Shown: piece after piece, positions 1-7,648 of the stretch | How the letters are laid out: each line of letters opens with the position of its first letter | Numbering within the stretch: position 1 is the first letter of the stretch | From: Circinella umbellata | Taxonomy: Eukaryota; Mucoromycota; Mucoromycetes; Mucorales; Lichtheimiaceae | Length of the DNA stretch: 64,000 bases | Assembly: GCA_025093555.1 (NCBI GenBank) | Contig: JAIWNF010000023.1 | Coordinates: 186,001-250,000 of the forward strand | Reading direction: 5' to 3' | The notes under the pieces: model-generated | What the model was told of the DNA's origin: nothing | Database searches by the model: none | Seen by the model: only the letters and a program-made list of their open reading frames with translations | Program-made: the position numbers and the translations under genes

Positions 1-189
1 TCTTCTCAATGCTTGCTCAATGTGTACAAGAATCTTACAAACGCGGAATCTGGAAGCAACTTCTCACTCCACGTGGCAGATCGCCTTTCTGACGGAGGGA
101 GTGAACCAATCGGTGAAGTGTGGCGGCGCGTGGCTGACAAGCCAGGTCAAGTCTCCATTCACGTTTTTTTCTTTTTTAACAGTTCATAA
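1..189 (+). CDS. possible 3' end of a gene (unresolved)
   Basis: The first ~170 bases are clearly richer in G+C than the following AT-rich DNA, which in this window marks coding sequence. Frame 1 stays open from base 1 to a TAA at 187-189; frame 2 is also open to about 211. I cannot decide between them and recognise no family in either. It may be the last exon of a gene that begins upstream of the window, or only a GC-richer promoter segment. Confidence 0.25.
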   Translation, partial: SSQCLLNVYKNLTNAESGSNFSLHVADRLSDGGSEPIGEVWRRVADKPGQVSIHVFFFFNSS

Positions 190-451
190 AAAAATTGAAA
201 AGCTATTATAAGGAGAAGCGTGTTTTTTTGTTGCACATGTTTAAAGTACCCAAAATCCCGGTTTTTTTTTTATTATTAGAGTGATATCATAATATTCGTC
301 ATCTAATTTTTTTAATCGTGAGCAAAATATAATCTTTTGCCTCCAACTGGGCCAGTCGTTATTAATTTGTGCTACACCGTCGCTCTAAAAAAACACCCTT
401 TGGATTCTCTTTTTTTGCGGAGATCGCAGTTTAGAAGCAATGACACTCGCT

Positions 452-465
452 ATAAAAAGATGAAC
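452..465 (+). promoter_or_regulatory. TATA-like box upstream of the zinc-ribbon gene
   Basis: A TATAAAAAG-like run lies about 105-115 bases before the ATG at 569, a typical distance for genes in this window. Assigned by position and sequence only. Confidence 0.3.
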
Positions 466-568
466 AGTGATGGATTGTTGCCATCTTCTTTCCCAGTGTT
501 TGTTTTTCTCTCTTTTGTTTATTTATTTATTATTTACTTTATAAGCGTACAACAGCAATCTCAAAACC

Positions 569-1111
569 ATGCGGACATTAAAAGAGATCTTACACGCGTT
601 TTTATATCATTTGGCCCGGATTTTCGGATTACATCGTCGTCGAAAATCTTATACAAATAGCAACAGCAACAATAATTGCCATGGGAACAATAATCATAGT
701 AACCCCGTCAATGATCTTGAACGCCAACTTCCAACACCACCATCGCATCAGCAAGAACAACGATCATTGTCGGGTAATAACAATAGTCGACGATCGGAAG
801 ACATTCAATTACCGGAAAACATTCAGCGACCGACGAATGATATAATAGTAGATGATGACGACGACGACGACGTCGATGAAGATTATGATGACAGTACCGA
901 TGACAATAGCCCTCCGACGTGCGGATGTGGACGTGTATTGAAACAAGGATGGGCTTGCCCCAATTGCCGGACAGATTGTTCGCAATGTGGTCGCGCTTTA
1001 GGAATTGACGAAGAGTGTGATAGATGTGCATCACGTCAACAAGGACATCGAGAAGAGTGTCATGACTTTCATCAATTACAACAACAACAAACACAGGAGC
1101 CACATCGATGA
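569..1111 (+). CDS. small acidic protein with C-terminal cysteine-rich zinc ribbon
   Basis: Intronless frame of 180 residues; family not recognised. Residues 1-25 form a basic, partly hydrophobic N-terminus (MRTLKEILHAFLYHLARIFG then arginines). Residues 30-90 are Asn/Gln/Ser-rich. Around residues 92-112 there is a run of aspartates. From about residue 117 a compact cluster of ten cysteines follows the pattern CxC...CxxC...CxxC...CxxC within roughly 40 residues (CGCGRVL, CPNCRTDC, CGRAL, CDRC), as expected for a zinc ribbon or paired zinc knuckle. The tail is His/Gln-rich. The acidic tract followed by a zinc ribbon would suit a nucleic-acid or protein-binding role, but this is inference. A TATA-like box precedes it. 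The low-complexity half is typical of fast-evolving fungal proteins. Confidence 0.6.
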   Translation: MRTLKEILHAFLYHLARIFGLHRRRKSYTNSNSNNNCHGNNNHSNPVNDLERQLPTPPSHQQEQRSLSGNNNSRRSEDIQLPENIQRPTNDIIVDDDDDDDVDEDYDDSTDDNSPPTCGCGRVLKQGWACPNCRTDCSQCGRALGIDEECDRCASRQQGHREECHDFHQLQQQQTQEPHR

Positions 1112-3496
1112 TCAACTAATTCTTACATTTCTAAACAACATTTTATTTTCCATTTATTTATTTATTTATTTATTTGCATTGCATATGACATTTTTAAGTT
1201 CTTAACACAACACACAACACTTTTGTTTTTTTAATCTAATTGTTTGATTTCTATTTAATCTATTGCCATTTACAAACCCTTTTCCCTAATAACCTATAAT
1301 ACGTTTTCTCTTGTTCTCTCGTTAATAACATCATCACCCTACAATTCATCGAAATAAGCCTTTCTCCCCCTTTTCCATCATATATCCTTCTTTTCAAATA
1401 AGAAAATCTACATGTAATTACCCATTAATACTAGTGACAATACTTATATTTCATTTAATTTCCAAATAATTTCTTTGGTCCGCTTAATTTTATTTATTAT
1501 TTACACGATGTTTGTTATTTCGTTTTCTTTTTCATTTTGGGTATAAACATCTTTTTATACAATAATGTTATTGTTTTATAATATATATGAAACATGGTTC
1601 TAATTTTAGGATTTACGTGTACAACACGAAGAACACTTCTATTGAACTCCACGCCGACACAAAAAGAAAAACGCCATTATTCCGGAGCGCATCCGCCGCT
1701 CCGCTAAAGCTAGCTTACCAGAATCGGCATACGATCACACTTTGACTTCTCGCTATTAAGGTTGGCATATATTCCAAGTATAACTCAGAGAAGAAAAGTT
1801 ACTATTATTGTTTAAACGTGCTTTTTTTTTGTCCTGATCATCCAATTTTAACCATTTTTTTAGGGTGGGGGCGTAGATCCGTGATCACCAGGTATTTTTT
1901 TTTAAAAAAAAGGGACCTTTCACGAGGAGTAATTGTTTGTCACACCATGAAATATGACAGTTCAAATATAAATAATATAAACACGCTAAAACAGAAAATA
2001 ATACAAAATTATTATTATGGTCGTCCCTTTGGGCATCATCCGTGATCTCATGTGGTCATTTAAAAAAAGGGCTGTGCTAAAACGTTTTATAGGTATTGTA
2101 TAATTTCGTTTTGCCGCGAACACCTAAAAAAAGTATGTTTTTATTTTTTTGTTCGATTGAGGAAGGCGTTGTATATTAGTAACCATAACAATGATGAGAC
2201 GCCATTGTATAAACACATAAGATAATTTTTGTATTTACTTGCTGGTATCACATAACCTCATTTTTTGGGGGTTAAGTGACAACGATAATTAATATTTGTG
2301 TTTCATTGTTTTTGGACCCCTTTCGTGACCAACGATAATGTTCCTACCTATTATTTACTGGATCACGATTTGTAAATGATGTTGCATATATTTCTTATAG
2401 ATGAGCTCTGCTTAAGTAGTATGTTCGGGTATAAACAAATAATCACCCAGAAAAAAATAATTTATAATGAGTCATTCTATAATGTCCCCTCCATCCTACT
2501 ACTATGCTTTATAGTCTTCATAGCTATAACCGATTGGTCCAGATCCAATCTATGTAATTAATTTACTCAACTGTTTAATAAAAGTGACTGTTGATATCCA
2601 CTGATTTGTACTGAAAAAAAGCTTAGAAAAACCTTATACGTAGGTGATCAAATTAGTCATTGGAGAAATTTTATTCAAACTTATAGCTACGTAGTTCCGA
2701 CTTGCAAACAAACTTGGAATTTTTTTTTCCCGTTGAGTTCCTTAATGTTAAAAAAAATTAACAACTTGGCGAAATGATTAACAAATAAAATGATGCCTTT
2801 AATCTCCCCCCCCATACTTTTTCTCTTAAGTGTAATCAAATATGTTTGTTGTTATGTTTTGTATTTTAGAGTGTTTATATACATTATCGGGAACAACAAA
2901 GTTTGTTACACAAATTTTATGTCAGAAGGTACAGCAAAAAAAAAACACAATTTGAAACTAACAGAGAAAGATTTCAGGTATTAACTAAATGCTAAACTGA
3001 TCGACCCATACTTGTTTTCTGCTATCGTAATGAATACTTGTCGTTTAAGATAGGAGGTCCACATTGGAAACTAAGATTTATACCCAATAGTCAATAATTT
3101 GGCCGCGAATATTAGGAAAAAAACAATATATAAATAAAATGCTATTTTGTATAACTGATACGTGGCGTAATCTTCGATATTTATTAGAATATAATAGTCT
3201 CACGAACGTATTGGATCCTACGATGATAGTCCATTGATATATATCTCTTTAAAAAATAATAATAAGTTAACACAACTTTAACAATTTACTTTCTTTAACA
3301 CAACAATGATTCCATGTATTTGAGTATGGCTTTCTTTGTGTAACTTGTTTTTTTTTCGCATACCAATAATTAGATATCAGGTCTTTTTTATGGATTTACT
3401 GTGTAATAACAGCAGCAATACTCTCATATATGTTATACGCACTTTTTTTTTGTTTTTATTGAAAAAGGAAACGTACGTTTGAACTTTTTGATATAT
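1112..3496. other. AT-rich spacer, no gene seen
   Basis: About 2.4 kb of very AT-rich sequence between the zinc-ribbon gene and the DIRS element. Open frames here are short and uncoupled, with no splice-linked conserved protein. I saw no tRNA-like cloverleaf or repeat array. Confidence 0.6.
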
Positions 3497-3545
3497 TGTA
3501 CAGTAACGACGACATAGGAAGTCGTCTACAACATTACACGACAAA

Positions 3546-3662
3546 GGGGACCTTGGCTGTGGATCAATTCTTTCTTTATTTAAATCGAAACATTTCACTA
3601 CTGAGAACTAATTATGTAATATAAAAAGAAATATTTTCTAAGTCTATAATCTCTATCTTCTT
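3546..3662 (+). repeat. DIRS inverted terminal repeat, left copy
   Basis: 117 bp beginning GGGGACCTTGGCTGTGGATC. By eye it is a perfect inverted match to 7532-7648. The outer 49 bp (3497-3545) lie outside the repeat and are complementary to part of the internal region. Confidence 0.93.
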
Positions 3663-3730
3663 GAATGAGAACAGTAATAATAAATAATAAAATAAAATAA
3701 ATAAATAAATAAAGGGAAGGGAGGGTGGGG

Positions 3731-3825
3731 ACAGCCAAGGTCCCCTTTGTCGTGTAATGTTGTAGACGACTTCCTATGTCGTCGTTACTGTACATTACAC
3801 ATCCTTGTCGGGGACCTTGGCTGTG
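3731..3825. repeat. DIRS internal complementary region
   Basis: Bases 3731-3794 are the reverse complement of the left outer end (3497-3560). Bases 3793-3825 are the reverse complement of the right outer end (7633-7665). The two halves overlap by the dinucleotide CA/TG at 3793-3794, which is the point where the two element ends would be joined in a circle. In the DIRS model this region templates completion of the ends during reverse transcription. The recombinase frame ends inside it (stop at 3785-3787). Confidence 0.92.
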
Positions 3826-4807
3826 TATCCAGAGTACTTAAAGTAAAATTCTCTTTAGTTTGGACGGAAATGCGGTAAAATTGTTCAAACATTTTCCTTG
3901 ACGACCAGTTGCCTTGTACCACAAGATTTTCAACGGACACGCCTGCTTGTGCTGCCAGAGTAGCGCCTAAAGCTCTTGCCTTGGGAAGAGGTGCTCCAGG
4001 TGGACGGCCAACAAACTTCATGATTTGATTAATGTATTTGCTGATACGCTGACTTGATAAGCCTTGATCATGATGGTTGACATAGCGTAATAGCGGTACT
4101 AATGATACTTGAGGAAAGACCGGATGGGGAACAGAAACAAGAGTAGAAGCAACTCGAGAACAATACACCTTGTAAGTGTTGACAGGACAAACCAGGTGAT
4201 CAGAATGGGGATGTATAGCGACGGTTTTTGTAATACGTATACCACTGCGTTTTTCTTTGGGAGCGACAATCACAAGCGAGAGAATATTTTCAGAAGAAAT
4301 AGAACATTGATTGAGGTCGATACGTTCAAGGTCAGAAGGACGTAGGAAACCAACCATTGCTAGTAACCATGCTAATTTGGCGGTTAAGAGTTCGATCGTC
4401 ATACCCGTATTGTCACCCAATGAGATGATATAATTTAATGCTGGTTGTAAGTCGTATTCATATGATTTTTGTGGAAGGACTATGCCTTGACGTAAGCCTT
4501 TTTGGAAGTCTTGGAAGTGCTGATGATTACGTATCTGGTTGCTTTGATCAGTAGGAAAAAGAGCGAGAATAGAAGATTGATAGGCGAAGACCGTACTAAT
4601 TTTCCAATGCTTGGTTTCATACTGCGAAGCAAGAAAGCTGGTCAAATGAAAAACATTTGGTTCCATAAAGTTTAAGTCTGTAAATTCACACCAACGCTGG
4701 TACACATCTTGTCTGATTTTTGTTGATGGATTAACCATTTTGGTTTTATTGGCAATCGCTATTGCGGCCCCAGAAGCTGATTTGAGCGTTTTGCACCTAG
4801 GTTCCAT
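3785..4807 (-). CDS. DIRS tyrosine recombinase
   Basis: Integrase that would insert the circular DNA intermediate. The conserved part starts near the Met at 4807 and runs about 340 residues. The N-terminal core-binding part contains YQRWCEFTDLNF and an SSILALF helix. The catalytic part has the first Arg in GFLRPSD (codon at 4340-4342), the second Arg in the KARALGATLA helix, a GNWSS motif at the box II His/Trp position, and the nucleophile Tyr in FEQFYRIS close to the C-terminus. The His normally three residues before the second Arg appears replaced by Pro. The same frame stays open upstream to 7477 (1,230 codons), overlapping the whole RT frame, so the true start is uncertain. It overlaps the RT stop by about 49 bases. 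Confidence 0.88.
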   Translation of the reverse strand: MEPRCKTLKSASGAAIAIANKTKMVNPSTKIRQDVYQRWCEFTDLNFMEPNVFHLTSFLASQYETKHWKISTVFAYQSSILALFPTDQSNQIRNHQHFQDFQKGLRQGIVLPQKSYEYDLQPALNYIISLGDNTGMTIELLTAKLAWLLAMVGFLRPSDLERIDLNQCSISSENILSLVIVAPKEKRSGIRITKTVAIHPHSDHLVCPVNTYKVYCSRVASTLVSVPHPVFPQVSLVPLLRYVNHHDQGLSSQRISKYINQIMKFVGRPPGAPLPKARALGATLAAQAGVSVENLVVQGNWSSRKMFEQFYRISVQTKENFTLSTLDTQPRSPTRMCNVQ

Positions 4808-6714
4808 GCTAGTAAGGTCCAAGTGGGATTCTTGTTCAACAGATCTTGGTCGTTTGTTGTGGTGCTGATGACAATCGGTGGCTGTAAGGCGAGTTGGGTT
4901 GCGAGCGGATACCAAGGGGCTGAGGGCCAATTCGGTGTAATCAATGTTGCTGAGAGTGGGTGTTGGATTAGCCGTTGTAGACACTGTAATATCAGATTCC
5001 ATGGTGGGGCTAGATATAAGCGGCCCATCGTGTGCGTCCATTGTTTGCTGAATGCATTGGTCCAAAGTGCTTGTGGGTGATGATTCCAGCTGACGAATTG
5101 TTTGGTCTGTCGATTTGCTGCTGAGGCGAAGAGGTCGAGCTGGTGGGGACCCCAAAGTTGATTTAATTGGTGATATACTGTTACTGGTAATTTCCATTCG
5201 TTTTGTGTCGTCATGGCACGTGATGGCGAGTCGGCTGGGTTTTGTGCTGATGGGACATATAGCGTGGTGAGTGTTATATTGTGTTGAAAACAAAATTTCC
5301 ATATCCTCATGGCTAAGGAGTTGAGCATTTTTGATTTGGTTCCGCCAAAATGACGGATATATGCTATCGCACTGATGTTGTCCATGCACAGTTGTATGTG
5401 CGGTGTATTGATTAAGTTGGGAGTTTGTAAGGCTTTCCAGACTGTCAGAAGTTCCAAATAGTTGATATGGTAATGCCGTTCTTGTGCAGTCCACTTGCCA
5501 GATAGGTATATATTGTTCTGAACTATACCATAGCCGCTGGTCGAAGCATCGGTGAAGAGTTGGGTTGTTGGTTGGTGTTGTATGATATGGGATCCATTCC
5601 AAGCTTGAAGTTGGGAAATCCACCATACCAGTTCTTGTTGCATAGGTGCTGTGATTGTAGCTATTTGTTTCTGACGAGTTTGATTCAATCGGGTCAACAA
5701 ATGCCGAGTACGAAATCTTGCTTGCTGATTCCCCAATTGAGTTGCTACGGCTGAGCCGATGAACTGTGCTAACTTCGGCCATGGGATCATCTTCATATAG
5801 AGCAGTTGATATGCTAGCCGTCGAATTGTTCGAATTTTCTTGCCGGGAATTGAAATCATCATTGTTGTTGTATTGATGCTCATGCCCAAATGATTGATAT
5901 TTTGTGTTGGAATTAATTGAGACTTCTCTATGTTGAGAAGCCAGCCGAGTTCTTGTAATTTTTGTGATATCATTTGAGTATGTTTTTGGGCTTTCGGAGC
6001 TGATTTGGCCATGATCAAAAGGTCGTCCATATAGGCTGTCAATCGAATACCTTGGCGCCGAGCCCATTTCAGAAGTGGTTTTAATGTTTTCGTGAAAACG
6101 ATAGGTGACAGGCTGAGGCCAAACGGCAGCACCTTGTATTGATAAAGTTTCTGTCTCCATTGGAATTGTAGGAGATGACGATGTTGAGGATGAATTGGAA
6201 TGTGATGAAAAGCATCTTTTAGATCGATCGATGTGAGGTAATCGCCTGGTTGTAGCATGTTGGTGATGGTTGGCCAAGATTCCATTTTGAAGTGTATTTT
6301 TGGTAGATATTGATTCAGTGGTCTGAGGTTGAGTACAGGACGAAGGCCCCCATCCTTTTTCGGGAGTAAGAAAAGGCGAGATCGGAAGCCCGGAGTACAA
6401 GGGGAGATGGGTTCGATAGCCTCTTTCGCCAATAAGGTCTTGATTTCTTGATCGATTATTGAAGTGGAGTCTACTGAGGAGTGCGGAAAAAGTTGGTGGT
6501 TTGTAAGTGGCGGTGGAGACCTTAGCGGTAAGCGGTAACCGTTTCTGAGAATTGTTCGGAGCCATGGTGAAACTTGAAAGCCAAGAGAATGAGACCAGGT
6601 AGAGCAAAAAAGAGAGAGTCGACCACCTACGCTTTTTATTGTGTTCTCTGGTGAGACTGGCGAGGGTGAAAATCCTGCTGCTGAGATTGTTGGTAGGGTC
6701 TTGAACCCCCATTG
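4759..6714 (-). CDS. DIRS reverse transcriptase - RNase H - methyltransferase (no ATG)
   Basis: Open frame of 651 codons from just after a TAA at 6715-6717 to the stop at 4759. Order of motifs: an upstream VGGRL...W...GFQVSPWL segment, then RT with FLLPKKDGGLRPVLNLRPLN, SIDLKDAFHHIPI, LPFGLSLSP and the catalytic YMDDLL. RNase H follows with acidic residues in LFTDASTSGYG, LELLTVW, CMDNISAI and PADSPSR. A DIRS-type Dam-like methyltransferase segment closes it (LDLFASAANRQ, APPWNLI, NWPSAPWYP). No ATG occurs between the upstream stop and the conserved motifs. The frame overlaps the gag end by 79 bases in the -1 phase, so synthesis by frameshifting, internal or non-AUG initiation is likely. Confidence 0.92.
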   Translation of the reverse strand, partial: QWGFKTLPTISAAGFSPSPVSPENTIKSVGGRLSLFCSTWSHSLGFQVSPWLRTILRNGYRLPLRSPPPLTNHQLFPHSSVDSTSIIDQEIKTLLAKEAIEPISPCTPGFRSRLFLLPKKDGGLRPVLNLRPLNQYLPKIHFKMESWPTITNMLQPGDYLTSIDLKDAFHHIPIHPQHRHLLQFQWRQKLYQYKVLPFGLSLSPIVFTKTLKPLLKWARRQGIRLTAYMDDLLIMAKSAPKAQKHTQMISQKLQELGWLLNIEKSQLIPTQNINHLGMSINTTTMMISIPGKKIRTIRRLAYQLLYMKMIPWPKLAQFIGSAVATQLGNQQARFRTRHLLTRLNQTRQKQIATITAPMQQELVWWISQLQAWNGSHIIQHQPTTQLFTDASTSGYGIVQNNIYLSGKWTAQERHYHINYLELLTVWKALQTPNLINTPHIQLCMDNISAIAYIRHFGGTKSKMLNSLAMRIWKFCFQHNITLTTLYVPSAQNPADSPSRAMTTQNEWKLPVTVYHQLNQLWGPHQLDLFASAANRQTKQFVSWNHHPQALWTNAFSKQWTHTMGRLYLAPPWNLILQCLQRLIQHPLSATLITPNWPSAPWYPLATQLALQPPIVISTTTNDQDLLNKNPTWTLLAWNLGAKRSNQLLGPQ

Positions 6715-7484
6715 TTAATTGTAGTAAATGAAGACGATTGGTGTTGATTATGATTATCAGCGGAGCGACGCTGAGCTTGTTCAATAGCTGGTTTTTCATG
6801 GTCTGGTTTCTGATACGTATAGGATCGAGGTCCCTTGTTTTTCTTCGAGCGACGTTGAGTGGCGAGCTGAATGGATTGCTGAAGTTTAATATGGTCCAAC
6901 ATGTCTTGGGTGTTGACCAAAAATTTTTCTTGTTGAGAACTAGGCGCCTCAAGATGGTTTGGGAGACCCTTGTACAAATTATCAGTACGTAAAGTGGTGA
7001 TATATGAAGCCAAATCAGATAAAAGTTCGTGCATCGCCTGTGCAAAGTCACTGCCTTGTTGTCGAATATTGGTGTCATTGATATTACCATGTAGATTTTG
7101 GTACAAAAACCAATCCAATGGTCTGGTAAGACCTGATAGACGATACTGAATATTATGAAGAGCTGAATCAAAGTGTTTTGCAGATGCAGAAATGGTGACT
7201 TTATTGAGTTTTGGTGGATCATAATTGCGTATGGCATTTTTAGGACAATCGAAGAGGAATTGTCGACGCTGTGAATCATCCAAAGGTCGTTTGAAAAAAT
7301 CTTCTTGAATGAAGGGATATTGCGCCAGCATTTCTTCAGTGGGATGAAAGTCGGCACCGGGATTGCGTACAGTGACGTTGGGGTCATTGTTGGTATTGGC
7401 AGTGGTCGCCAATTGTTGTTCAACGGCTTGTAAGCGTTGAAGTAGGGCAGTAGCCCAAGCGGGGGCGGCATCATCATTATTCAT
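6636..7484 (-). CDS. DIRS gag-like protein
   Basis: 282 residues starting at the ATG at 7484, just inside the right terminal repeat; it is the first frame of the element's mRNA. The N-terminus (MNNDDAAPAWATALLQRLQA) predicts a short helix or coiled coil. The middle contains a WFLYQNLHGNIN segment and an LLSDLASYITTLRTDNLYKG helix resembling structural proteins of DIRS and related elements. The C-terminal third is basic and Gln/Ser/Arg-rich, suited to nucleic-acid binding, with no CCHC zinc knuckle visible. The stop at 6636 lies inside the overlap with the RT frame. Function is inferred from position and composition. Confidence 0.75.
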   Translation of the reverse strand: MNNDDAAPAWATALLQRLQAVEQQLATTANTNNDPNVTVRNPGADFHPTEEMLAQYPFIQEDFFKRPLDDSQRRQFLFDCPKNAIRNYDPPKLNKVTISASAKHFDSALHNIQYRLSGLTRPLDWFLYQNLHGNINDTNIRQQGSDFAQAMHELLSDLASYITTLRTDNLYKGLPNHLEAPSSQQEKFLVNTQDMLDHIKLQQSIQLATQRRSKKNKGPRSYTYQKPDHEKPAIEQAQRRSADNHNQHQSSSFTTINNGGSRPYQQSQQQDFHPRQSHQRTQ

Positions 7485-7531
7485 AAGCTACGACGGTGAG
7501 TTCCAGGAGCGTAGTAAAATGTTCGAATAAA

Positions 7532-7648
7532 AAGAAGATAGAGATTATAGACTTAGAAAATATTTCTTTTTATATTACATAATTAGTTCTCAGTAGTGAA
7601 ATGTTTCGATTTAAATAAAGAAAGAATTGATCCACAGCCAAGGTCCCC
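7532..7648 (-). repeat. DIRS inverted terminal repeat, right copy
   Basis: 117-bp inverted partner of 3546-3662, ending in GGTCCCC. The 17 bases beyond it (7649-7665) form the right outer end, which is complementary to 3793-3809 in the internal region. Confidence 0.93.

Noticed and set aside
708..1115. 135-residue frame on the minus strand
   Set aside because: Antisense shadow of the zinc-ribbon gene; it translates the Asp-codon run backwards as Val/Ile repeats.
6432..6714. Translation start of DIRS RT at the TTG at 6432
   Set aside because: Conserved upstream motifs (GFQVSPWL, IKTLL) continue in frame above it, so the protein must begin earlier or be a fusion product.
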